The position numbers were made by a program, and so were the translations under genes. This document shows, one piece after another, positions 1 to 4,946 of a DNA stretch of 5,374 nt. Source of the stretch: Deltaproteobacteria bacterium (GTDB taxonomy: Bacteria > Desulfobacterota > GWC2-55-46 > JAUVFY01); NCBI GenBank assembly GCA_030594025.1, contig JAUVFY010000105.1, positions 1-5,374 on the forward strand, in the 5' to 3' direction. The notes beneath the pieces are model-generated. The model was not told the origin of the DNA and ran no database searches. It was given only the letters and a program-made list of their open reading frames with translations. Within the stretch, counting starts at the first letter, position 1; each line of letters starts with the position of its first letter.

Positions 1-450
1 CATACGGGCTTCAGGGATGTTATCGTCGGATGGGTTGAAGATACGGATTACTTTATGCGGGAGCTCCAGAGCGAGTATGAGAAATTCCCGTTCAACCTCT
101 CGGCCTTAAGCAAAGTCGTACCCATTGATAAGACCTTTGAATTTACGGTCGAGGATTTTCTTGACAAAGCAAAAGAGGCAGTAAGGCCCTATATCGAAAG
201 CATTGGCGACGGCAGTTTCCATACAAGGATAGAGAGAAGGGGCCACAAGGGCGAGCTCGACAGCCACACCCTCGAGCAGGAGCTCGGCGAATACATACAC
301 GGGGAGCTTGAAAAGCTCGGCAGGCACCCGACGACGGATTTCAAGGACCCGGACAGGATAGTCCTCGTAGAGACCATCGGAGACGAGGCCGGCGTCGCGC
401 TTGTAACGAGGGAGATGAGAGAGAAGTGCCATTTTGTGAGGATAAGGTAA
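1..450 (+). CDS. THUMP-domain protein (Tan1-like, putative tRNA-binding), 3' part
   Basis: The reading frame is open from the first base of the window and ends at TAA 448-450, giving 149 visible residues; the true start lies upstream. Roughly residues 55-140 resemble a THUMP domain. The segment around residues 73-88 contains FHTRIERRGHKG, followed by SHTLEQELGEYI, then DFKDPDRIVLVETIGDEAGVALVTRE, which matches the pattern of stand-alone bacterial THUMP proteins (basic HxRxxRRGxKG stretch, then F.DPD..v.vEtigd.aG..l.tRe). THUMP domains are known to bind tRNA acceptor ends in ThiI, Trm and Tan1 proteins. No catalytic domain (methyltransferase, thiouridylase PP-loop) follows, since the protein ends right after the THUMP. 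An enzymatic domain at the unseen N-terminus cannot be excluded, but the usual size of this family (roughly 170-190 aa) suggests only a few tens of residues are missing. The first in-window ATG (55) is internal because conserved-looking sequence continues upstream in frame. Family call fairly sure; function inferred. Confidence 0.8.
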   Translation, partial: HTGFRDVIVGWVEDTDYFMRELQSEYEKFPFNLSALSKVVPIDKTFEFTVEDFLDKAKEAVRPYIESIGDGSFHTRIERRGHKGELDSHTLEQELGEYIHGELEKLGRHPTTDFKDPDRIVLVETIGDEAGVALVTREMREKCHFVRIR

Positions 451-462
451 CCTTGAGAGTTC

Positions 463-513
463 ATATGTTTATGCGGGGTTACGGTTCTTGACAACACCTT
501 CGCGTAAACATAT
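463..513. repeat. 13-bp inverted repeat straddling the ald promoter
   Basis: The left arm 463-475 (ATATGTTTATGCG) is the reverse complement of the right arm 501-513 (CGCGTAAACATAT) except for one T/G pair, which would be a wobble in RNA. The arms are separated by 25 bp. The -35 hexamer (488-493) sits in the spacer, and the right arm covers most of the promoter spacer plus half of the -10. No T-run follows, so this is a poor intrinsic terminator for the upstream THUMP gene. As DNA it looks like a pair of opposed operator half-sites, centres about 38 bp apart, that could let a dimeric or looping regulator control ald. Lrp/AsnC-type regulators (Lrp, AldR) control ald in other bacteria, but this arm does not clearly match a consensus known to me. 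Confidence 0.7.
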
Positions 514-516
514 CCT
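488..516 (+). promoter_or_regulatory. sigma70-type promoter for ald
   Basis: A perfect -35 hexamer TTGACA is at 488-493, followed by exactly 17 bp and a -10-like TATCCT at 511-516 (4 of 6 to TATAAT, keeping TAT and the final T). The predicted transcript starts near 522-524, giving a leader of about 50 nt before the ald start codon. It lies within the inverted repeat 463-513, so repressor or activator binding there would directly affect RNA polymerase. This is sequence-based only; no start site is known. Confidence 0.65.
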
Positions 517-561
517 AAAAGTTAAGACGCAAGGGAAGACAAATTTGATTTTTTATAGACC

Positions 562-567
562 AGGAGG
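562..567 (+). promoter_or_regulatory. Shine-Dalgarno of ald, decides the TTG start
   Basis: AGGAGG is six bases upstream of the TTG at 574-576, an ideal distance. It supports TTG as the true initiator, since no ATG or GTG gives the expected N-terminus MIIGVPKEIK. It is the only canonical ribosome binding site among the four visible gene starts. Confidence 0.85.
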
Positions 568-573
568 GTCCCT

Positions 574-1680
574 TTGATAATCGGGGTTCCGAAAGAGATA
601 AAAGATAACGAATACCGGGTATCCCTTGTCCCCCCGGGCGTTAAGGAGCTCAGGCAAAGGGGCCACAGGGTCTTGATAGAAAAAAACGCCGGCGAGGGTA
701 GCAGCATACCGGACGAGGATTTCAAGAAAGCGGGCGCCGAGATAGTCGGCTCCCCGGAAGAGGTCTTCAAGGCCGACATCGTCATAAAGGTAAAGGAGCC
801 GCAGCCAAAGGAGTACGGCTATCTCCGGGACGGCCTTATGCTCTTTACCTTCCTCCACCTCGCGACAAAGATGGGGCTCGCCGAGGCGCTTATGAAAAGT
901 AACGTAAGTGCCATTGCCTATGAGACCGTGGAGGAGCCCGGTGGGGGGCTCCCAATACTGAAACCCATGAGCGAGATCGCCGGAAAGCTCGCCGTACAGA
1001 TGGGCGCCCATTACCTTATAAAGGCTTATGGGGGCCGCGGGGTGCTCCTCGGTGGGGTGCCCGGGGTGGGTAAAGGCAGGGTTTTAATCATAGGCGCGGG
1101 CACAGTCGGTATAAACGCGGCCGGGGTCGCCGTGGGCCTCGGTGCCGATACCATGGTAATCGACAAAAACCCTGAGAAGTTCAAATGCCTTGAAGGCCTC
1201 GTAGGGGTCAGGGGTGAAAAAGTGAGAACCCTCGTATCGAACGCCGAAAATATCGAAAAGTCAGCCCTCGAATGCGACCTTCTCATAGGGGCTGTCCATG
1301 TGCCCGGCGCGAGGACCCCGAGGCTCATAACAAGGGAGCTCGTCTCCCGCATGAAGAAGGGCTCCGTCATAGTCGACGTGGCCGTGGACCAGGGAGGCTG
1401 CGTTGAGACCATAAGGCCCACCACCCATACGGACCCTGTCTTTGAGGTGGACGGGGTGCTTCATTACGGGGTAACTAACATGCCCGGAGTGGTGCCCAGG
1501 ACGTCGGTCTTTGCCCTGACCAACGTTACTCTGCCTTATCTTCTGAAACTCGCCGACAGGGGCCTCAAGGCAATTGAGGCCGACCCCTCGCTCAAGGCCG
1601 GGCTTAACACCCACGGGGGCCGCATGGTAAACAGGGCCGTGGCAGAGGCCCTCGGTACCGAGTTCACAGCCTTTCCTTGA
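574..1680 (+). CDS. ald: alanine dehydrogenase
   Basis: Encodes a 368-residue NAD-dependent L-alanine dehydrogenase (EC 1.4.1.1), cytoplasmic and usually hexameric, catalysing L-alanine + NAD+ + H2O to pyruvate + ammonium + NADH, reversibly. The N-terminus MIIGVPKEIKDNEYRV is the family signature and carries the pyruvate-binding Arg15. By alignment from memory with the Mycobacterium and Phormidium enzymes, Lys74 (KVKEP), His95 (FTFLHLA) and Asp272 (DQGG) are the catalytic or substrate residues; all are present. The Rossmann fold has GAGTVG at 174-179, with Asp197 at the end of the next strand, as expected for NAD rather than NADP. The C-terminal region HYGVTNMPGVVPRTS...LTNVTLPY (297-322) is typical. 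Length is close to the usual 370-378. It starts with TTG behind a strong Shine-Dalgarno. One oddity is GVPGVGKGR at 161-169, where relatives usually have GVPGV followed by LPAKV or APGRV. It stands alone between two sizeable gaps, so is probably monocistronic. Confidence 0.97.
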   Translation: MIIGVPKEIKDNEYRVSLVPPGVKELRQRGHRVLIEKNAGEGSSIPDEDFKKAGAEIVGSPEEVFKADIVIKVKEPQPKEYGYLRDGLMLFTFLHLATKMGLAEALMKSNVSAIAYETVEEPGGGLPILKPMSEIAGKLAVQMGAHYLIKAYGGRGVLLGGVPGVGKGRVLIIGAGTVGINAAGVAVGLGADTMVIDKNPEKFKCLEGLVGVRGEKVRTLVSNAENIEKSALECDLLIGAVHVPGARTPRLITRELVSRMKKGSVIVDVAVDQGGCVETIRPTTHTDPVFEVDGVLHYGVTNMPGVVPRTSVFALTNVTLPYLLKLADRGLKAIEADPSLKAGLNTHGGRMVNRAVAEALGTEFTAFP

Positions 1681-1692
1681 GGGAATTTTTTT
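1673..1692 (+). terminator. weak possible terminator at the ald stop codon
   Basis: TTCC (1673-1676) and GGAA (1682-1685) can form a 4-bp stem with a 5-base loop, followed directly by seven T (1686-1692). The T-tract is good but the stem is short and overlaps the stop codon. A second small hairpin, AGGGTC/GACCCT at 1703-1708/1712-1717 with a 3-base loop, lacks a T-tract. One of these may end the ald transcript, but neither is convincing. Confidence 0.25.
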
Positions 1693-1871
1693 ATTTTAAT
1701 TAAGGGTCATGGACCCTCGGGTTATGGACACGCAGTTCCCTCAAACTCCCTCTAAAAATAGTTAATTGAGGTTCTGCATCCACCTGCTCAAGGCTTAATT
1801 TTAAAAGGTTATTTTACACCCCAGAATCTCCCCTTCTTTGCCATTAACCCCCTGAAAATCCGGCTTTTTCC

Positions 1872-1900
1872 TTGACTCCACAGGGCAAATAAGATAATTT
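1872..1900 (+). promoter_or_regulatory. lysS: candidate promoter for lysS
   Basis: TTGACT (1872-1877, 5 of 6 to the -35 consensus) is followed by 17 bp and TAATTT (1895-1900, 3 of 6 but with the key second-position A and final T). An overlapping GATAAT at 1893-1898 would be a better -10 but leaves only a 15-bp spacer. The implied leader is about 100 nt. A second, weaker option nearer the gene is TTGGTT (1953-1958), 17 bp, TTCAAT (1976-1981). Confidence 0.4.
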
Positions 1901-1981
1901 TAACCATTACATTTCAGGCAGGATGCGGCGGGTTTTATAGAGGCCGGTAGTCTTGGTTTTTTCCGGGAAAATCCCTTCAAT

Positions 1982-2001
1982 AAAGTAAAAGAAAGTAAAA
2001 G
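1982..2001 (+). repeat. tandem 10-bp repeat before lysS
   Basis: AAAGTAAAAG occurs twice back to back, at 1982-1991 and 1992-2001, nine bases before the GTG start of lysS. It occupies the place where a Shine-Dalgarno would be expected; the closest match is the purine run ending in AAAGAG at about 1998-2003. The A-rich repeat may instead act as an unstructured or S1-type ribosome-binding tract; this is inference. Confidence 0.75.
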
Positions 2002-2010
2002 AGTCTTTCT

Positions 2011-3516
2011 GTGGAAAAGAGGAGCAACGAATTTCAGCAGCGCATGATTAAGCTCGAAGAGCTCAGGAAAAGGGGCATAGACCCTTATCCGAACGACTTC
2101 AAGCCCGAAACCACCTGTGCCGAGGTTATAGCAAATTTAGGCTCGCTTAAGAAGGAAGAGCTCGAGGGCAGAAACGAGGTTGTAACTGTTGCCGGAAGGA
2201 TTATGGCCAAGAGGAGCTTCGGCAAGGCCTCGTTCGTACACATCCAGGACTCCTCGGGCAAGCTCCAGGTTTATTTCAAGAAGGATACCCTCGGCCCTGA
2301 GGGTTACAGCCTCTTCAAGGAATGCGACGTGGGGGATTTCATAGGCGTAAGGGGCAGTGTCTTCAGGACCAAGACCGACGAGCTCACGGTTATGGCCGAT
2401 GAGCTGAGGCTCTTAAGTAAGGGCCTTAACCCGCTTCCCGAGAAGTGGCACGGCCTTAAGGACGTGGAGGCCAGGTACCGTCAGCGCTACCTCGACCTCA
2501 CGGTCAACCCCCGCTCGAGGGAGGTCTTTTTAAAGAGGACCAGGATAGTGGGGCTCATGAGGGAGTTCCTGGCAAAAAGGGGCTTTATAGAGGTGGAAAC
2601 GCCCATGATGCAGCACATCCCCGGGGGGGCCGCGGCAAAGCCCTTCGTAACCTTCCATAACGCCCTCGGCCAGGACCTTTACCTGAGGATCGCCCCGGAG
2701 CTTTATCTTAAAAGGCTCGTTATCGGCGGCTTCGAAAGGGTCTTCGAGATTAACAGGAACTTTAGAAACGAGGGCATTTCCACCCAGCATAACCCCGAGT
2801 TCACGATGCTCGAGTTCTACCAGGCATACGCGACATACGAGGACCTTATGGACATGACCGAGGAGCTTATAATCTCCGTCGTAAAGGACCTCCACGGCAC
2901 ATTGAAGATAGAATACCAGGGCCAGGCCCTCGATTTCACCCCGCCATGGCAGAGGCTCAGCGTAAGGGACGCCATTTTAAAGCACTCCGGTGCCAAGAGC
3001 GATATTTTTAATGACAGACAAAAGGCTTACGAGTTTCTAAAGGGCATGAACCCGGCGCTTCCCGGCCTTTGGAAGGGTTTCAGCCACGGTAAAATCATCG
3101 CGGAGATATTCGAGGAGACAGCGGAAGCCGCTCTCGTTCAACCCACCTTCGTAACCCAATGGCCTGCGGACGTATCGCCGCTGGCACGGAGGAACCCCGA
3201 TGATTCCTCGCTCGTTGACAGGTTCGAACTCCTCATAACCGGTAAAGAGATAGCCAACGCCTTCAGCGAGCTGAACGACCCTTTGGACCAGCGTGAGAGG
3301 TTCGTTATGCAGGTCAAAGAACGCCGCGCGGGCGACCAGGAGGCACACCCCATGGACGAGGACTTCCTGAGGGCCCTTGAATACGGCATGCCGCCGGCTG
3401 CGGGTGAAGGGATAGGCATAGACAGGCTGGTCATGATCTTAACCGACTCGCCTTCCATAAGGGACGTGATACTCTTCCCGCTTCTCAGGGCCGAGCAGGG
3501 AAAAAAGGAGACTTAA
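2011..3516 (+). CDS. lysS: lysyl-tRNA synthetase, class II
   Basis: A 501-residue cytoplasmic enzyme (EC 6.1.1.6) that activates lysine with ATP and charges tRNA-Lys; class II LysRS are normally homodimers. The N-terminal part (about 57-135) is an OB-fold anticodon-binding domain, seen in VTVAGRIMAKRSFGKASFVHIQD. The catalytic core follows. Motif 1 is near 187-200 (AKRGFIEVETPMM). The conserved IPGGAAAKPF is at 203-212. Motif 2 is at 243-258 (RVFEINRNFRNEGIST), with ATP-binding Arg252. Motif 3 is at 465-489 (GEGIGIDRLVMILT...), with Arg472. Length matches bacterial LysS (E. coli 505). The GTG start is the first possible one after an in-frame TAA at 1996-1998 and gives the usual N-terminus with LEELRKRGIDPYP; an AGGAG at 2020-2024 lies inside the gene and is 19 bases before in-frame Met12, too far to favour that start. 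No strong Shine-Dalgarno precedes the GTG. A probable terminator follows 73 bases after the stop. Confidence 0.98.
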   Translation: MEKRSNEFQQRMIKLEELRKRGIDPYPNDFKPETTCAEVIANLGSLKKEELEGRNEVVTVAGRIMAKRSFGKASFVHIQDSSGKLQVYFKKDTLGPEGYSLFKECDVGDFIGVRGSVFRTKTDELTVMADELRLLSKGLNPLPEKWHGLKDVEARYRQRYLDLTVNPRSREVFLKRTRIVGLMREFLAKRGFIEVETPMMQHIPGGAAAKPFVTFHNALGQDLYLRIAPELYLKRLVIGGFERVFEINRNFRNEGISTQHNPEFTMLEFYQAYATYEDLMDMTEELIISVVKDLHGTLKIEYQGQALDFTPPWQRLSVRDAILKHSGAKSDIFNDRQKAYEFLKGMNPALPGLWKGFSHGKIIAEIFEETAEAALVQPTFVTQWPADVSPLARRNPDDSSLVDRFELLITGKEIANAFSELNDPLDQRERFVMQVKERRAGDQEAHPMDEDFLRALEYGMPPAAGEGIGIDRLVMILTDSPSIRDVILFPLLRAEQGKKET

Positions 3517-3521
3517 AAAAA

Positions 3522-3580
3522 TTTTCCCGGCCCGGTGTTGGGTGCTGTAGGGCCGGTTGAAATCAACCTTAAAGGGAAAA
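3522..3580 (+). other. foldable GC-rich intergenic segment (possible structured RNA)
   Basis: Three perfect inverted repeats nest here. TTTTCCC 3522-3528 pairs with GGGAAAA 3574-3580. Inside it, GGCCC 3529-3533 pairs with GGGCC 3550-3554 around a 16-base loop; without the outer stem this helix extends to the 7-bp CCGGCCC/GGGCCGG, 3527-3533 with 3550-3556. GGTTGA 3555-3560 pairs with TCAACC 3563-3568. Together they draw a compact three-way junction directly upstream of the terminator hairpin at 3589-3609. CCCGGCCCGG at 3526-3535 is repeated with one change at 3583-3592. I do not recognise a known riboswitch or leader family. It may simply be the lysS 3' untranslated region. Confidence 0.45.
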
Positions 3581-3588
3581 CGCCCGGA

Positions 3589-3609
3589 CCGGAAAGTTCC
3601 GGCTTTTTT
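3589..3609 (+). terminator. intrinsic terminator of lysS
   Basis: CCGGA(A) at 3589-3594 pairs with (T)TCCGG at 3597-3602, forming a 5-6 bp GC-rich stem with a tetraloop, followed by C and six T (3604-3609). It ends transcription 73 bases or so after the lysS stop and 37 bases before lolC, so it probably uncouples lysS from the lol genes, wholly or partly. Confidence 0.65.
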
Positions 3610-3632
3610 AAACTGTAGAAGAGACCTTTAAT

Positions 3633-3638
3633 TAAAAT
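3633..3638 (+). promoter_or_regulatory. candidate -10 element immediately upstream of lolC
   Basis: TAAAAT (5 of 6 to TATAAT) ends seven bases before the ATG at 3646, so a transcript from it would begin at or next to the start codon. No good -35 lies 16-18 bp upstream (AAACTG at 3610-3615). The region between the terminator and the ATG has no Shine-Dalgarno. AT-rich sequence gives such hexamers by chance, hence low confidence. Confidence 0.3.
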
Positions 3639-3645
3639 TAAAAAT

Positions 3646-4899
3646 ATGTCTTACGAGTTCTTTATCGGACTGCGTTACCTGAGGGCCAAGAGGAAGACCA
3701 CCTTCGTATCCGTTATAAGCTTCATCTCCATACTCGGCATAACGGTGGGGGTGACCGCGCTCATAGTCGTGCTTTCGGTTATGACAGGGTTTGAAGAGGA
3801 CCTTAAGGACAAGATCCTCGGGATAAACGCCCATATAGTGGTTATGGAGTCCCTGGGCCCGATGCAAGACTACGAAGAGGTTACGAACACGGTTAAAGGC
3901 GTTGACGGGGTTGTCGGTGTTACACCCTTTATATACTCCCAGGCCATGCTCTCTTCGGTGGGTGGTGTGGTGGGGGTAGTGGTAAGGGGCATAGACCTGG
4001 ATACGGTGGGCGAGGTAATCGTACTGCCGGAGAGGATGAGCGAGGGCACCCTCGAGGGGCTGAGGCCCACTTTCGGCGAAGCCCCCCCGGGCGTTGTCAT
4101 CGGCTCGGAGCTCGCAAGGAACATCGGTGCCGGCGTGGGTAACGAGATAAACGTCATATCCCCCATGGCCAGGGCCGCAGGGATGGGCGCCGTGCCGAGG
4201 ATGGCGTCTTTCAAGATAGCGGGGATATTCTCCACCGGCATGTACGAGTACGATTCCTCGCTCGCTTTCATATCCATCGAAAACGCCCAGAAGTTCTTCA
4301 AGCTCGGCGACACGGTTACAGGGGTGGAGATAAAGATAAGCGATATCTACAGGGCGGAAGAGGTGGGGATAAGAATAGAACGGGCCCTGGGCGAAGCCTA
4401 CTGGGCCAGGACCTGGTCGGAGATGAACAGGAACCTTTTTTCGGCGTTGAAGCTCGAAAGGGTCGCCATGTTCATTATCCTCATGTTGATTATCATCGTT
4501 GCCGCCCTGAACATAATAAGCACCCTCATCATGGTCGTGATGGAGAAAGGAAAAGACATCGCAATCTTAAAGAGCATGGGGGCGACGAAAGCGGGGATTA
4601 TGAAGATATTCATGATAGAGGGAAGCATTATAGGCATCGTCGGGACCTTCCTGGGCACGGTCCTGGGGCTTCTGGCGGCGCTGAACCTTGAAAAGGTGGT
4701 CGGATTTTTCGAGTGGCTCTTCGAATTCAAGGTACTTCCGCCGAGCGTATATTATATAGACAGGCTCCCGTCAAAGGTTGAGCCCACGGTCGTAGTATTG
4801 ATAGTGCTCGTATCGCTGGGGATAAGTTTCCTTGCGACCATCTACCCGTCCTGGCGCGCCTCGCGGTTCGACCCGGTCGAGGGGCTGAGGTACGAATGA
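3646..4899 (+). CDS. lolC: lipoprotein-releasing system permease (LolC/LolE family)
   Basis: A 417-residue inner-membrane subunit of the LolCDE-type ABC machine, which takes mature lipoproteins from the inner membrane and passes them to the periplasmic chaperone LolA. The N-terminus MSYEFFIGLRYLRAKRKTTFVSVISFISILGI is typical of the family and fixes the ATG. Predicted membrane segments are about 23-47, 272-298, 322-347 and 380-400, with a large periplasmic domain (about 48-270) after the first. The cytoplasmic loop EKGKDIAILKSMGAT (300-314) is the FtsX/MacB-like coupling region that contacts the ATPase. The C-terminus PSWRASRFDPVEGLRYE closely matches LolC/LolE. The segment 173-186, ending around GAVPRM with Pro184, sits where the LolC Hook that binds LolA is found; this placement is by analogy. 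Whether to call it LolC, LolE or the single-permease LolF cannot be settled here, as only one permease gene is visible before lolD. Confidence 0.93.
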   Translation: MSYEFFIGLRYLRAKRKTTFVSVISFISILGITVGVTALIVVLSVMTGFEEDLKDKILGINAHIVVMESLGPMQDYEEVTNTVKGVDGVVGVTPFIYSQAMLSSVGGVVGVVVRGIDLDTVGEVIVLPERMSEGTLEGLRPTFGEAPPGVVIGSELARNIGAGVGNEINVISPMARAAGMGAVPRMASFKIAGIFSTGMYEYDSSLAFISIENAQKFFKLGDTVTGVEIKISDIYRAEEVGIRIERALGEAYWARTWSEMNRNLFSALKLERVAMFIILMLIIIVAALNIISTLIMVVMEKGKDIAILKSMGATKAGIMKIFMIEGSIIGIVGTFLGTVLGLLAALNLEKVVGFFEWLFEFKVLPPSVYYIDRLPSKVEPTVVVLIVLVSLGISFLATIYPSWRASRFDPVEGLRYE

Positions 4900-4924
4900 G
4901 GGTCAAGCGAACCCGGCGGCCTCT

Positions 4925-4946
4925 TTATAAATGGCCGTTATAAATG
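4925..4946 (+). repeat. 9-bp direct repeat around the lolD start
   Basis: TTATAAATG occurs at 4925-4933 and again at 4938-4946, a 13-base period. The first copy contains the upstream lolD ATG (4931); the ATG of the second copy (4944) is out of frame. CGGCC 4917-4921 and GGCCG 4933-4937 could also pair in RNA, placing the first ATG in or beside the loop. This may be chance in a short AT-rich gap. Confidence 0.55.

Larger units (their letters stand above)
1681..2010. other. 330-bp AT-rich intergenic gap, no convincing gene
   Basis: No frame on either strand supports a conserved-looking protein here, and the composition is visibly more AT-rich than the flanking genes. An 18-codon ATG frame at 1709-1765 has no good ribosome binding site and no recognisable product. 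I see no tRNA, no T-box core and no lysine riboswitch that would explain a long leader of lysS. What it holds: the weak ald terminator candidate, a candidate lysS promoter (1872-1900), a small GGGA/TCCC hairpin (1965-1975), and a tandem 10-bp repeat (1982-2001). Confidence 0.6.

Noticed and set aside
463..513. The hairpin after the THUMP gene as an intrinsic terminator
   Set aside because: The 25-base loop is large and no T-run follows the right arm; overlap with a good promoter suggests an operator instead.
553..1011. 152-codon open frame on the minus strand opposite ald
   Set aside because: It lies wholly antisense to a well-recognised gene, has no recognisable domain, and is expected from the GC-rich codon pattern.
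1054..1077. Walker A-like GVPGVGKG in ald
   Set aside because: It lacks the Ser/Thr after Lys and sits in the known loop preceding the dehydrogenase NAD-binding fold, so it is not an ATP-binding P-loop.
1709..1765. 18-codon ATG open frame after ald
   Set aside because: Too short, only a poorly spaced AAGG upstream, and no recognisable product; chance is enough to explain it.
1854..1870. GAAAA/TTTTC stem with CCGGCTTTTT resembling the lysS terminator
   Set aside because: The GC part has no complementary arm; the resemblance to 3599-3609 is only a short shared string.
2020..2046. Alternative lysS start at ATG 2044 using the internal AGGAG at 2020-2024
   Set aside because: The 19-base spacing is too long, and the N-terminal residues from GTG 2011 fit the family.
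3870..4313. 147-codon minus-strand frame opposite lolC
   Set aside because: Its low-complexity product rich in Thr, Pro and Ser is a reflection of the Val/Gly-rich permease on the other strand; no ribosome binding site or family resemblance.
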